A stretch of DNA of 64,000 nt from contig JAXGIW010000005.1 in NCBI GenBank assembly GCA_040770625.1, positions 62,001-126,000 on the forward strand, in the 5' to 3' direction. The notes under the pieces were generated by a model. It ran no database searches, was not told where the DNA came from, and saw only the letters and a list, made by a program, of their open reading frames with translations. Shown here piece after piece: positions 16,610-25,674 of this stretch. The translations under genes were made by a program, and so were the position numbers. The stretch's first letter is position 1. Each line of letters starts with the position of its first letter. Origin of the DNA: 58-81 sp012729145 (lineage in GTDB: Bacteria; Synergistota; Synergistia; Synergistales; Thermovirgaceae).

Positions 16610-16718
16610 AACAGGACGACCCCTCGGCTGGATAAAGGACTTCCGCCATGATCCATAGAGAGGGATCGGTCAGCTTCGTCATTGTGCCCAAGTAGAGACC
16701 AGGGGCTGTTGTTCCCGC

Positions 16719-16724
16719 TATAAT
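16719..16724 (+). promoter_or_regulatory. Possible -10 box before the dCMP deaminase gene
   Basis: A perfect TATAAT lies 27 bases before the ATG at 16751 in an intergenic gap. No good -35 box is found at 16-18 bases, so the call is weak. Confidence 0.35.
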
Positions 16725-16750
16725 AGGTTTCGTCGTGGAGGTGCAAGGGA

Positions 16751-17230
16751 ATGGTGGACGATCGTCCGGGCTGGGATGAATACTTCATTTCCATAGCGTC
16801 AGTGGTCTCGACCAGGAGCACCTGCCTCAGGAGAAAGGTCGGAGCTGTCATTGTCAGGGACCGGCAGATAGTGAGCACCGGTTACAACGGAGCCCCCAGA
16901 GGTGCCCCTCACTGCTCGGTGACGGGTTGTCTCAGGGAGAAGATGGGTATCCCTGCCGGTGAACGGCACGAGATATGCCGGGGTTCCCACGCCGAGATCA
17001 ACGCCATTGCCCAGGCGGCAGCCATAGGGGCATCGACCTTGGGGAGCGTTATCTACTGCACCCACGAACCCTGTTCTTTCTGTACCAAGGCCATAATCAA
17101 TGCGGGGATCAGGAGGATAGTCTACGTAGATTCCTACCCCGATGCTATTGCGTCTATTCTCCGGGCAGAAGCAGGTGTAGATGCAGAGCGACTGCCGGGA
17201 ACGCCGACCAAGGACCGTTCTGAGAGGTGA
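16751..17230 (+). CDS. Deoxycytidylate (dCMP) deaminase family protein
   Basis: Zinc-dependent deaminase of 159 residues that should convert dCMP to dUMP for thymidylate synthesis. The zinc-binding HAE motif (GSHAEINA, His and catalytic Glu) and the PCSFC pair (EPCSFC) are present, and the N-terminal STCLRRKVGAVIV and TGYNGAPRG segments are characteristic of the dCMP deaminase/ComEB group rather than cytidine or tRNA deaminases. Length is normal. GGAGG and an AAGGGA stretch precede the ATG. The AAA-ATPase gene starts six bases after the stop, so the two are probably co-transcribed, though no functional link is known. Confidence 0.9.
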   Translation: MVDDRPGWDEYFISIASVVSTRSTCLRRKVGAVIVRDRQIVSTGYNGAPRGAPHCSVTGCLREKMGIPAGERHEICRGSHAEINAIAQAAAIGASTLGSVIYCTHEPCSFCTKAIINAGIRRIVYVDSYPDAIASILRAEAGVDAERLPGTPTKDRSER

Positions 17231-17236
17231 TCTGGA

Positions 17237-19867
17237 TTGGCAATCGAGATATCGGGGAGAAAGAAGAGCGGCCCAGGGGTCCTGCTTGAAGATCTCATAG
17301 GGCTTGATCCGATCAAGAGAGAGCTGCGCAAGATCGAGGCCATCCTGTGGCTGAACCAGCACCGCAGGAGCGGGGATCTCAGCGAACTCAGGCTCCAGTC
17401 TTTTCACTTCTGCTTCAGGGGTAATCCGGGGACGGGAAAGACGACGGTAGCAAGGCTTATTGGAGATATCTTTCACAGGTACGGGATCCTGCGGGTAGGA
17501 GATGTTGTTGAAGTCGACAGGGCCAAGCTTATCGGACCTACTCCCGGTGAGGCGGAGATCAAGGCCGGAAAGGCCATCAGGAGTGCGCTGGACGGTGTTC
17601 TCTTCGTGGACGAGGCCTATACGCTCCTTGGATCAGGGGGCAGCTCCGACCCTGGCATGAGGGCCCTGGAAGTTATCCTCAAGGGGATGGAGGACTATCG
17701 GGATGTCCTGATAGTTATCTTCGCGGGGTACCCCTCGGAGATGGACGCTCTTTTCGAGGCCGTGACCGGATTGAAGAGCAGGGTCCCGTTCCACCTTGAT
17801 TTTCCCGATTACTCACCGAGAGAGCTTCTCGACATCATGTTGTTCATGGCGGCCTCCGAGAATCTTGAACTTTCCGATGAAGCGGCCGGGAAGTTCCTTC
17901 TTATGATGGAGGGACGGGTAGGTCTTCGAGATTTCAGCAACGCCAGAGAGGTCAGGAACCTCCTCGATCAGGCCAAGGGAAAACTTTCCAGGCGTCTGCA
18001 GACCCGGAGGAAGGTCTCCCGATGGGACATGAGGGTGATCACTGCTGTGGATCTTGAGCAGGATGTTCCAAAACTGGCATCCTCTCTGGAGGCTGCCCGA
18101 AAGGAGATGTTCAGGGCTCCATCGAACCCGGAGACCAGATCTTTCTTTGCCTCGGAGTGCGTCAAGGCGGGTATGTGGTCCGATGCCGCAGCGGCGCTTG
18201 AGACGGTGGAGGGGAAGATCTCGCCCGAATACAGGGCCCTGTTGGGGAGAGCCCTTTACACTACAGGAGAGAGGAAAAGGTCCTGGGATGTCTTCTCTTC
18301 GATGGGTGAATCGTCATACGGCTCCTTCTACAGGGGGCTTTCCGCCCTTTGGGCGGGGGATCTCCCTATGGCGACAACGATGCTGGACCTGGCATCATCG
18401 ATGGACCCGGATTCGCCCGACGTTCTTCTGGCAAGATCGGCAGCGAGGTTCTTCACCGGTGACTTCCATGGTGCCGCGGAGTCCTTCATGGCGGGGGTGG
18501 AGTTAACAGGAGAGAAGCTGCCCCCGGCGGTACTCAGGGATCTCCCCTGGGAGCAGCTCAAGTGGCCCCAGAGTTCTCAGGCCCTCAAGAGTGCTCTCTT
18601 TTTCGCCTACGGTTACCCCGACCGGTCGAGACTTCTCTTCGCCGAAGCCATGATCGAAACCGGTGAGAAGGAAGCCCTGGGTCCAGCGGAAGATGTCGTT
18701 ATGACCTCCATTGACCGTATACCCGACGAGCCGGGGGCACACCGTCTCATGTCAATGATCCACGAGGCGTCGGGCAGGATAAGCGACGCGGCAGCCTCCC
18801 TGGATATTGCTCTGGAGCTTGAGCCGAGAAATACCGAAGACTGGCGAAGGCTTGCAGATCTGCTCGAACAGCTGGGGCAGTCGGAGAGGGCAGTGGAGAT
18901 CTTCCGGGACATCCTCGAGGAGGACCCCACGGGAGGAGCAGGAATAAGGCTGGCCCTGACCGCAGAGGCCAAAGGTGACCTCAGGGATGCAGAGGACCTC
19001 TACCGAAAGGCCTGGGAAGCAGGAGTTTGCGGAGAGGAACGTTCACTTTGCGCAAGGAAGCTTGGCATCTTCTCGGCGTCTTCAGGCCGTTCCGGTGAGG
19101 CTCTCAGGTTTTTTGGCGAGGCCGGAAGCCTGGCAGGAGATCCAGCGGCCTCCTTCTGGCTGGCCAGGTCTCTGATCGAGGACGAAAAGTGGCAGGAGGC
19201 CGAGGGCCTACTTATGACACCCTTCGATGACCATGAGTTGGAGATACCCCGTTTATACTGGCTGGGACGTCTCTTCATCGCGAGAAAAGACCTGTTCAGC
19301 GCCAGAAACCTTGAGTGGAAGGACATGTCAAGCCCTTATATTCGCCTCGTCAGGGGTGTTGTGGAGGCGCTTTCAGGGAACCACCAGGCAACAGAGACCC
19401 TTTCTGGCCTGCCCGCCCAGGGCATGGGCGGGGATGCCCAAGCCATGCTGTGTTCGGCCAGGGCCTCTATCAGGGATTGGGAAGAGGCCAGAAGGATGGG
19501 GCGAATGGCACTTAACAGCGAGAACGGTCCCTTCATGTGGGAGAGACAGGCAAGAAGGTCCCGTGAAGAGGCCGGGTACATGGCTTCCATAGCAGAGGCT
19601 CATCTTGGAGATTGGTCCGCGGCACGGGATGGCTTCAGGAGAAGCGCCTCCAACCTCAGGCACCCCGGGCCGGTCTTTGCCCTGGGGGTTTCGCTGGTAG
19701 CCCTTGGCAAGATAGATGAGGCAAAGGTCATACAGGGTCAGTTGAGATCCTCTTCGGTAAACCTGTCCAAAAAACTGGAGGAACTGATCGTCCAGAACAG
19801 CGGCATAAGGAAGATGCTGGCCGATCCGGTCGATCCAGGGCTTCTTGACCTATACGCGATCATCTGA
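17237..19867 (+). CDS. CbxX/CfqX-type AAA+ ATPase fused to a long TPR-like repeat region
   Basis: An 876-residue cytoplasmic protein. Residues 15-270 form an AAA+ module of the CbxX/CfqX/SpoVK group: Walker A GNPGTGKT at 62-69, Walker B LFVDEAY at 122-128, and a sensor segment VIVIFAGY. The rest, about residues 290-870, consists of helical repeats with TPR spacing (for example the DWRRLADLLEQLGQ segment followed by AVEIFRDILEEDP). CbxX/CfqX ATPases remodel bound protein partners; the related EccA of type VII secretion has its TPRs at the N-terminus, the reverse order. The start is TTG at 17237 with AGAGGTGA six bases before it. It follows the dCMP deaminase gene closely. Substrate is unknown. 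Confidence 0.8.
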   Translation: MAIEISGRKKSGPGVLLEDLIGLDPIKRELRKIEAILWLNQHRRSGDLSELRLQSFHFCFRGNPGTGKTTVARLIGDIFHRYGILRVGDVVEVDRAKLIGPTPGEAEIKAGKAIRSALDGVLFVDEAYTLLGSGGSSDPGMRALEVILKGMEDYRDVLIVIFAGYPSEMDALFEAVTGLKSRVPFHLDFPDYSPRELLDIMLFMAASENLELSDEAAGKFLLMMEGRVGLRDFSNAREVRNLLDQAKGKLSRRLQTRRKVSRWDMRVITAVDLEQDVPKLASSLEAARKEMFRAPSNPETRSFFASECVKAGMWSDAAAALETVEGKISPEYRALLGRALYTTGERKRSWDVFSSMGESSYGSFYRGLSALWAGDLPMATTMLDLASSMDPDSPDVLLARSAARFFTGDFHGAAESFMAGVELTGEKLPPAVLRDLPWEQLKWPQSSQALKSALFFAYGYPDRSRLLFAEAMIETGEKEALGPAEDVVMTSIDRIPDEPGAHRLMSMIHEASGRISDAAASLDIALELEPRNTEDWRRLADLLEQLGQSERAVEIFRDILEEDPTGGAGIRLALTAEAKGDLRDAEDLYRKAWEAGVCGEERSLCARKLGIFSASSGRSGEALRFFGEAGSLAGDPAASFWLARSLIEDEKWQEAEGLLMTPFDDHELEIPRLYWLGRLFIARKDLFSARNLEWKDMSSPYIRLVRGVVEALSGNHQATETLSGLPAQGMGGDAQAMLCSARASIRDWEEARRMGRMALNSENGPFMWERQARRSREEAGYMASIAEAHLGDWSAARDGFRRSASNLRHPGPVFALGVSLVALGKIDEAKVIQGQLRSSSVNLSKKLEELIVQNSGIRKMLADPVDPGLLDLYAII

Positions 19868-19919
19868 TGTCCCAAGGGATCGATGGTAACAATGATGATA
19901 AAAAGGGAGGCCACAGCTC

Positions 19920-20501
19920 GTGAAACAGTTTGACAGAAATGATGCAATGGAAATTCTTCAGGAGCACAACAGTGAGATCAGCCACATCCGCCACGCCCTT
20001 GCCGTTGAATCTGCCATGAGGTTTTTCGCCAGGCTCAACGGAGAGAACGAGGAGGAGTGGGGGCTCGCCGGGCTTGTGCACGACATAGACTGGGAGACCA
20101 CCAACAACGATCCGTCCAGGCACACGCACCTTGGCGCTTCCTGGCTGAGGGATGCCGGGTATCCTGACAGTATCGTGAGGGCTGTGCTGGCCCATGGCTG
20201 GGGGATCTGCTCCGACGTGGAGCCTGTCTCTCTCATGGAGAAGTATCTGTTTGCCATAGATGAATTGACCGGTTTCGTCACTGCCGTTGCCCTGGTAAGG
20301 CCTGGAAGGTCTTTGCAGGACCTGACGGTCAAGTCTGTAAAGAAGAAATGGAAGGACAAGGCCTTCGCCAGGGGGGTTGACAGGGATGTCATCGAAAAGG
20401 GTACGGCCATGCTGGAAAAACCCCTGGAGGAACTGATAGAGGGCGTTATCGAAGCCCTGAGACCTGTTGAAAAGGAGATAGGCCTGGGCGAGGAAGCCTA
20501 A
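19920..20501 (+). CDS. HD-domain phosphohydrolase
   Basis: A protein of 193 residues with the HD superfamily metal-binding pattern: HIRHALAVE near residue 22, LVHDIDWE near 51 (the HD pair) and a later Asp in FAIDELTG. This layout matches small HDIG-type proteins that hydrolyse nucleotides or phosphate esters in the cytoplasm. The start is GTG at 19920 behind GGGAGG. It follows the AAA-ATPase gene by 52 bases and ends overlapping by 4 bases with the convergent membrane-anchored protein gene. No substrate can be assigned. Confidence 0.8.
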   Translation: MKQFDRNDAMEILQEHNSEISHIRHALAVESAMRFFARLNGENEEEWGLAGLVHDIDWETTNNDPSRHTHLGASWLRDAGYPDSIVRAVLAHGWGICSDVEPVSLMEKYLFAIDELTGFVTAVALVRPGRSLQDLTVKSVKKKWKDKAFARGVDRDVIEKGTAMLEKPLEELIEGVIEALRPVEKEIGLGEEA

Positions 20502-20968
20502 TCGGACAACTCGGAATCCAGCAATTGCCATTGGGGTTTGCCATCATCCTCCTGGAACCGGAGGAGCATATAGCCTCCCATGTGTCCGTCCTCTACCCAG
20601 GCGATGCACCACCTGGGCCCGATGAACCATACCCCTGAGGGGTCATATATCTTCATAGTCCCGCCGTGGATCCCCTCCCAGGGGATCAGGTCCCTCCTTG
20701 AGACGAGGCTTTCCACCAACCAGGACCTCGGGTCGGGGATCTTCCTTTTCCTGAGATCATCCCAATCCGGTTGGGGGAAGCCTTCGGGCAGGCTTTCCGA
20801 GGGCATCTCCTCCCTGATCCTGTGGATCTCCCCGGTGGCTTGCAGCAGTTCTTCCCGGAGTACCCTGTTCTGTTCGCTGACTTCAAGGTATCTCATGAAG
20901 ATCACACCTGAAACCCCCATCAGCAAGATCATCAGCAGCGCAAGAAGGACGGGGACCTTTTCTTTCAT
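20498..20968 (-). CDS. Small membrane-anchored protein of unknown function
   Basis: A protein of 156 residues with one N-terminal membrane helix (about residues 5-24), a short coiled-coil-like charged stretch (about 27-55), then a compact domain rich in Trp, Gly and Asp whose fold I cannot name. The topology suggests a periplasmic C-terminal domain. The ATG at 20968 is chosen because GGGAGG stands eight bases before it; an ATG seven codons upstream would include that site. It is divergent from the OPT transporter gene (103 bases between starts) and overlaps the HD gene at its 3' end by 4 bases. Function unknown. Confidence 0.65.
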   Translation of the reverse strand: MKEKVPVLLALLMILLMGVSGVIFMRYLEVSEQNRVLREELLQATGEIHRIREEMPSESLPEGFPQPDWDDLRKRKIPDPRSWLVESLVSRRDLIPWEGIHGGTMKIYDPSGVWFIGPRWCIAWVEDGHMGGYMLLRFQEDDGKPQWQLLDSELSD

Positions 20969-21071
20969 AGCCTTGCCCTCCCAGACCAAATCCTAGGGTA
21001 TTTGTGGTATTGTCTCATATTAAGATACTCTAATAGTGTAACATCGAACTGTAAAGGAGAGAGGCCCCGGA

Positions 21072-22631
21072 ATGAAGAAACCTCTGACAGCTCCAGAATT
21101 GACGGTCCGTGCGATGGTCCTTGCCGTGGCAGGTTCCGTTCTGATAGCAGGAAGCAGCACATACGTAGCCCTCAGGATCGGAGCCCTTCCATGGCCTACT
21201 ATCTTTGTCGCAGTGCTGTCCATGGCCGTTCTGAGACCTCTGGGTGCCTCCCTGAGGGAGATCAACGTGGCCCATACCGGCATGTCAGCGGGAGGACTGG
21301 TGGCTGGGGGGCTGGCCTTCACGCTGCCGGGGGTCTGGATGTCCGACCCGGGATCTAACCTGGGTGTCGGTAACGCGGTCGTGGTCGCCCTGGTGGGAAC
21401 AGTTCTGGGGGTAGCCTTTACAGGTCTTTTGAGAAGGCATTTCGTTCAGGATCTGGACCTGCCCTTCCCGATGGGAGTAGCTGCGGCGAGAACCCTTCAG
21501 GCGGGGGACAGGGGTGGAAGAAAAGCGGGGATCCTCTTCGCATCATGCGGGTTTTCGGGGATCCTGACCTGGCTTCGTGACGCCTCAGGCATTATACCGC
21601 CAATTCTGGGGAGAGGTCCGCTTTTCAGCGTCTGGGTATCGCCCATGGCCCTTGGAATAGGGTTCATCATTGGCCCACTCTACATGGGCTCCTGGGCCCT
21701 GGGGGCGGTGGCGGCCCACTGGTTTCTTGTCCCCATAGGTCTCTCCTCGGGCTTTTTCCCCGACGGGGCCACCGCCGAAGCTTTCAGGGGGAGCCTCGGG
21801 ATCGGGGTCATCGTGGGTGCGGGAGTGGCAGTTCTGTTCAGGGGGGCTGCAAGGTCCTTTTTCCAGAGTCTCTCTTCTTCCCGGGAGAACTTGAGGATGG
21901 TGGCGATGGTGGCTGCTGTCTCGGCACTTGTGTTGACCTTTGGAGCGGGTATTCCGCTTGTCCCCTCACTGTTAGCGACGGCAGGCGTCTGGGTAACCGT
22001 AGTCATGGCTGCCACCATAACGGGCCAGACGGGTATCGACCCCATGGAGATCTTCGGGATCCTGGTGCTTCTGGCAATTAGAACTTTCTGGCATATAGGA
22101 GGCCAGGAGGCCTTTCTGGTGACAGCTGTCGTTGCGGTAGCCACAGGGTTGGCGGGAGATGCCATGCAGGATTTCAGGGCCGGTTCGATCCTTGGAACGG
22201 ATCCGCGGGCACAACTTGCCAGTGAAGCCGCCGGGGGAATTGCAGGGGCGATAGCCGCAACCCTCACGGTCTTTCTGCTAAGGGAGGCTTTTGGCGCCAT
22301 GGGTCCTGGAACGGACCTGACCGCTCCCCAGGCATTCGCCGTCAAGAGCATGATCGACGGTCTCCCCGACAGAGGAGCTTTCCTGGCAGGGCTGGCCGGC
22401 GGATCGATCCTGTCCCTGATGGGAGTTCCCTGCATGACGGTGGGGATAGGGATATATCTTCCCGTTGCCATATCCCTTGCGGCAGGTGCAGGGGGGCTCT
22501 TCAGGGCATTGTCTGACAGATTCTTCCCCCGCGGAGAAGAAGGTTTGGCCCTCGTGGCCTCGGGTTTTCTCGGAGGAGAGGGTATTGCGGGGGTACTTTT
22601 TGCTATCTGGAAGGTCCTTACCTTGGGATGA
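21072..22631 (+). CDS. OPT family oligopeptide transporter
   Basis: Inner-membrane protein of 519 residues with about 13-15 hydrophobic segments. The pattern fits bacterial OPT carriers: an N-terminal ELTVRAM helix, the STYVALRIG segment, a PFPMGVAAARTLQAG loop after the first bundle, and LVAIAVATG-like helices late in the protein with an ACMTVGIG-type segment (GVPCMTVGIGIYLP). OPT carriers take up small peptides or metal chelates, driven by protons. AAAGGAG precedes the ATG. A P1-family peptidase gene begins 13 bases after its stop, which fits peptide uptake followed by hydrolysis; a two-component pair lies further downstream. Confidence 0.85.
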   Translation: MKKPLTAPELTVRAMVLAVAGSVLIAGSSTYVALRIGALPWPTIFVAVLSMAVLRPLGASLREINVAHTGMSAGGLVAGGLAFTLPGVWMSDPGSNLGVGNAVVVALVGTVLGVAFTGLLRRHFVQDLDLPFPMGVAAARTLQAGDRGGRKAGILFASCGFSGILTWLRDASGIIPPILGRGPLFSVWVSPMALGIGFIIGPLYMGSWALGAVAAHWFLVPIGLSSGFFPDGATAEAFRGSLGIGVIVGAGVAVLFRGAARSFFQSLSSSRENLRMVAMVAAVSALVLTFGAGIPLVPSLLATAGVWVTVVMAATITGQTGIDPMEIFGILVLLAIRTFWHIGGQEAFLVTAVVAVATGLAGDAMQDFRAGSILGTDPRAQLASEAAGGIAGAIAATLTVFLLREAFGAMGPGTDLTAPQAFAVKSMIDGLPDRGAFLAGLAGGSILSLMGVPCMTVGIGIYLPVAISLAAGAGGLFRALSDRFFPRGEEGLALVASGFLGGEGIAGVLFAIWKVLTLG

Positions 22632-22644
22632 GAGGTGATAGAAA

Positions 22645-23565
22645 ATGTGGCGGATAGGGCATGCCCAGGATCATGAGAAGGGGACCGGGTGCACTGTCCT
22701 GGTCTTCCCCGAAGGTGCCACCGCCTCCTGCGACATAAGAGGAGGCGCGCCAGGAACAAGGGAGACAGCCCTGTTGGGACCTGAGTGCACTGTTGAAAGG
22801 ATCAACGCCCTGGTGCTTTCGGGGGGGAGCGCCAGGGGGCTTTCTGCAGCCGACGGGGTCATGCGATACTGCGAGGAGAGAGGGTGGGGTTTCGATTCGG
22901 GGTTCGGGGTTATACCCATTGTTCCCGCCGCCTGTCTTTTCGATCTTTCCTGCGGGGGATCCTCGGCGTGGCCAGACCCTTCCATGGGAATGGAGGCCTG
23001 TCTCGAGGCGCGTTCCATCCAGGAGTCCCCCATGGGTAACTGTGGAGCAGGTACTGGGGCCACCGTCGGCAAGTACTCCGGCATTGAAAGGTCCATGAAA
23101 TCGGGTTTGGGTTGGGCCAGGAAGGCGTCAGGGGAGCTGGAGGTGTTCGCTGTCGCTGTGGTGAATGCCTTCGGTGCCGTCAGGGATCTTTCGGGCGGTT
23201 TTATGGCCGGATCACTCGTAGAAGACAATATCATTGACCCCGGAACGATGTCGGGTTCGGGGGAGGTATGGAATGAATGGGGGAAAAGTACCACCCTCGC
23301 TGCCGTTGTGACCAACGCGAGACTGAGCAAAGCCGCCTGCAGGCGCATCGCCATTATGGGCCAGGCCGGTCTGGCCGGCGTCATCTTCCCCTTCAACACC
23401 CCCTTTGACGGAGATACGGTCTTCTGTGCCTCAGTGGGTGAATGGGAATTCCCGACGGTCCTTGTTGGTTGGCTGGCCGCCTCAGCTCTTGAAGAGGCCG
23501 TCAGGAACGCGGTTCTCTACGCACGGTCGGCCTACGGATTCGTATCCTTTTCGGATCTGGGCTGA
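22645..23565 (+). CDS. P1 family peptidase (DmpA-type, family S58 aminopeptidase)
   Basis: Predicted N-terminal-nucleophile aminopeptidase/amidase of 306 residues. Family signs are VERINALVLSGGSARGL, the GVIPIVPAAC segment, the GNCGAGTGATVGKY segment, and the STTLAAVVTNARL segment, where the threonine after the Ser/Thr run is the expected nucleophile exposed by self-cleavage. DmpA relatives remove N-terminal residues from peptides or act on D- or beta-aminoacyl bonds. No signal peptide is seen, so it should act in the cytoplasm. It directly follows the OPT transporter (13 bases), which suggests it processes imported peptides. An AGAGGTGATAG ribosome region precedes the ATG. Confidence 0.88.
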   Translation: MWRIGHAQDHEKGTGCTVLVFPEGATASCDIRGGAPGTRETALLGPECTVERINALVLSGGSARGLSAADGVMRYCEERGWGFDSGFGVIPIVPAACLFDLSCGGSSAWPDPSMGMEACLEARSIQESPMGNCGAGTGATVGKYSGIERSMKSGLGWARKASGELEVFAVAVVNAFGAVRDLSGGFMAGSLVEDNIIDPGTMSGSGEVWNEWGKSTTLAAVVTNARLSKAACRRIAIMGQAGLAGVIFPFNTPFDGDTVFCASVGEWEFPTVLVGWLAASALEEAVRNAVLYARSAYGFVSFSDLG

Positions 23566-23641
23566 GTTTCCCCTGCCCCTGGCAAATAGGTAAGGCTGCG
23601 GATACGTTCCGTCATTTTCTGAAGCATACTTGTGCAGTAAA

Positions 23642-23655
23642 ACCCCGACAGGGGT
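23642..23655 (+). promoter_or_regulatory. Small hairpin just before the response-regulator ribosome site
   Basis: ACCCC/GGGGT with a GACA loop stands three bases before the GGAGGTGG ribosome site of the regulator gene. There is no T-run, so it may affect mRNA stability or translation rather than end transcription. Confidence 0.35.
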
Positions 23656-23671
23656 CACGGAGGTGGGTCCA

Positions 23672-24307
23672 ATGACGATAAGGGTATTCCTTGCCGATGA
23701 TCACCCCCTCACCCGGGCAGGGTTGAGGGACTACATAGCCAAGGAGAAGGACCTTGAGCTGGTCGGGGAGGCCAGCGACGGTCTGGAGGCCTGGAAGATC
23801 ATCGAGAGGGAGAAGCCTGATGTCGCACTGCTGGATATCAGGATGCCCGGCGAGAACGGGGTTTCCCTGGCAAGAAGGATCAAGGGGTCATCCCTTCCCG
23901 TCGTGCCTGTGATGCTCACCTCCTTCGATGCACAGCAGTACGTTATGGCATCCCTGAGAGCAGGGGCAAGGGGGTACATTCTCAAGACAGTGACTCCTGA
24001 GGAGCTCTCCCGGGCCATCAGGGTAGTCGCCCGCGGAGGTCTTTATCTTGATGGAGAGGTGGCACGCAGCATCGAGGACGGCGATTCAGCCTTCGAGACA
24101 CTGTCGGCAAGGGAGAGGGAGGTCCTCCTCCACGCTGCCCGGGGTCTCTCCAGCAAGGAGATCGCCGGAGTTCTCATAATCAGTGAGAGAACTGTCCAGA
24201 CCCATCTGGCTTCGATCTACGACAAGCTAGGGGCCAGGAACAAGACAGAGGCAATGCTACTGGCCCTTAAATACGGCATTGTTGCACTGGAGGAGTTAAT
24301 TGAATGA
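23672..24307 (+). CDS. NarL/FixJ-family response regulator
   Basis: A DNA-binding response regulator of 211 residues. The receiver domain (about 1-120) has the acidic pair ADDHP, the phosphoacceptor Asp55 in LLDIRMP and a late lysine in ILKTVTPEE. The LuxR-type helix-turn-helix (about 145-205) has LSAREREVL and SERTVQTHLASIYDKL. The ATG at 23672 is used because GGAGGTGG stands five bases before it; earlier starts lack this. The stop overlaps the histidine kinase start (ATGA), so the pair is coupled. Its targets are not known; the adjacent OPT transporter/peptidase unit is a reasonable candidate. Confidence 0.9.
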   Translation: MTIRVFLADDHPLTRAGLRDYIAKEKDLELVGEASDGLEAWKIIEREKPDVALLDIRMPGENGVSLARRIKGSSLPVVPVMLTSFDAQQYVMASLRAGARGYILKTVTPEELSRAIRVVARGGLYLDGEVARSIEDGDSAFETLSAREREVLLHAARGLSSKEIAGVLIISERTVQTHLASIYDKLGARNKTEAMLLALKYGIVALEELIE

Positions 24308-25674
24308 GGAGGCACCTTCTGATCCTCCTCACCGTTGCCATAATGATCCCCTCCCTTTCTGCTCTTCTCCTGGGTGGGGCAGGTCTTATCCAGCACGAAA
24401 AGACCATGGAGATGGTGGCACGGTCATACGTTGTGGACATCGCCGAGAGCTTTGCGTCCAGGCTTGACCTGAGCTGGAGCAGAACAAGGACATTCCCTCT
24501 CGCTGATCGTGAGAGGTTCATGAGGCTGAGGCAGCTTACCTGGGATCTTTCGATACCAGGCTGGGTGGCCGTAGTGGACGTTCAGGGCAACATCCTGTTG
24601 TCCACTGGTGACGCCAACGCCCTGCCTCTCCTTTGGGAAAGGGGCATCCCCATAGGTGCCGCCATAGAGGTAGAAAGCAGAGAGGGCGAGAAGTTTACTC
24701 TTGCTGCCTATCCTGCCGGGGAGACCGGATGGTACGTGGTGGCAGCGGTCTCATGGGACAAGCTTCTCGGTCCGATGCTCCGTTTCAGCCGATGGCCCAT
24801 TCTCGTCGGAATGACCGGTCTTTTGGGACTGATATCCGTTCTCGCCCTCTGGAAATGGCTTGTGGCCCCCCTGAGAGTCCTGGGTACAGAGGTCTCTACC
24901 CTCCAGCTCGGCAAGGAGATCCCTGAAGAAGACGACCCCAGCGCGGTTTTCGAGATCAGGAGGCTCAGGCAGGTTCTCCACCATCTGGCCAGGGGGGCCG
25001 TGGAGAGGGCGGAACTTATGAAAAGATATGTCGGGGATATAGTCAGGGTACAGGAGGAAGAGCGGTCCCGAATAGCCAGGGATATCCATGACGGCCCCCT
25101 GCAGGACGTAACAGCCCTTATCCACCAGATAAGGCTGGCGAGGATGGAGGGAACCGAGCGAAGTGGTGGTCTTGTCCGCCTGGAGAACGCCGAGGAGGGT
25201 GCCCGACATGCCGTAAACGAGATGAGAGCTCTCTGCGACGAACTCTCGCCGCCGTGGCTCGACCTGGGCCTTTCACAGGCCCTGGACGAACTGGCAGAGA
25301 GGCTTTCGAGGCACCTGGGGGTGGAAATATCCGTGGAAGTACATACCGAAGAGGATCTGCCACCCGATGTTACGCTTGCCTTTTTCAGGGTGGTTCAGGA
25401 ATCGGTCCACAACTCTGTCCGTCACGGGGAGGCCTCAAGGGTGAACGTCAGGTTCCTCCGGGAGGGAGGGGCTGCTGTTCTCGAAGTAACCGACAACGGT
25501 AAAGGGTTCGACCCCCCCGCCGATTTCGAGGAGCTTCGCGTCAGGGGGCACAGGGGCCTGGCCAATATGTCCGAAAGAATGTCCCTCATCGGAGGGAAGC
25601 TTGAAGTCTCAAGATCACAGGAAGGCGGGACCCTTGTCCGGTGCAGCTGGTCGCTCACTTCCTCTTTTGCCTGA
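24304..25674 (+). CDS. Membrane sensor histidine kinase (HisKA_3 type)
   Basis: Sensor kinase of 456 residues. It has two membrane helices (about 5-27 and 162-182) enclosing an extracytoplasmic sensing region of about 130 residues, then a HAMP-like linker, the dimerisation/phosphoacceptor segment RIARDIHDGPLQD with His262, and a GHKL ATPase domain with the N box near VVQESVHNSVRHG, DNGKGF and GHRGLANM. This architecture is the NarX/ComP/LiaS type that pairs with NarL regulators, as here. The sensing domain has no family I can name. The last 20 bases overlap the 3' end of the convergent UPF0316 gene. Confidence 0.9.
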   Translation: MRRHLLILLTVAIMIPSLSALLLGGAGLIQHEKTMEMVARSYVVDIAESFASRLDLSWSRTRTFPLADRERFMRLRQLTWDLSIPGWVAVVDVQGNILLSTGDANALPLLWERGIPIGAAIEVESREGEKFTLAAYPAGETGWYVVAAVSWDKLLGPMLRFSRWPILVGMTGLLGLISVLALWKWLVAPLRVLGTEVSTLQLGKEIPEEDDPSAVFEIRRLRQVLHHLARGAVERAELMKRYVGDIVRVQEEERSRIARDIHDGPLQDVTALIHQIRLARMEGTERSGGLVRLENAEEGARHAVNEMRALCDELSPPWLDLGLSQALDELAERLSRHLGVEISVEVHTEEDLPPDVTLAFFRVVQESVHNSVRHGEASRVNVRFLREGGAAVLEVTDNGKGFDPPADFEELRVRGHRGLANMSERMSLIGGKLEVSRSQEGGTLVRCSWSLTSSFA

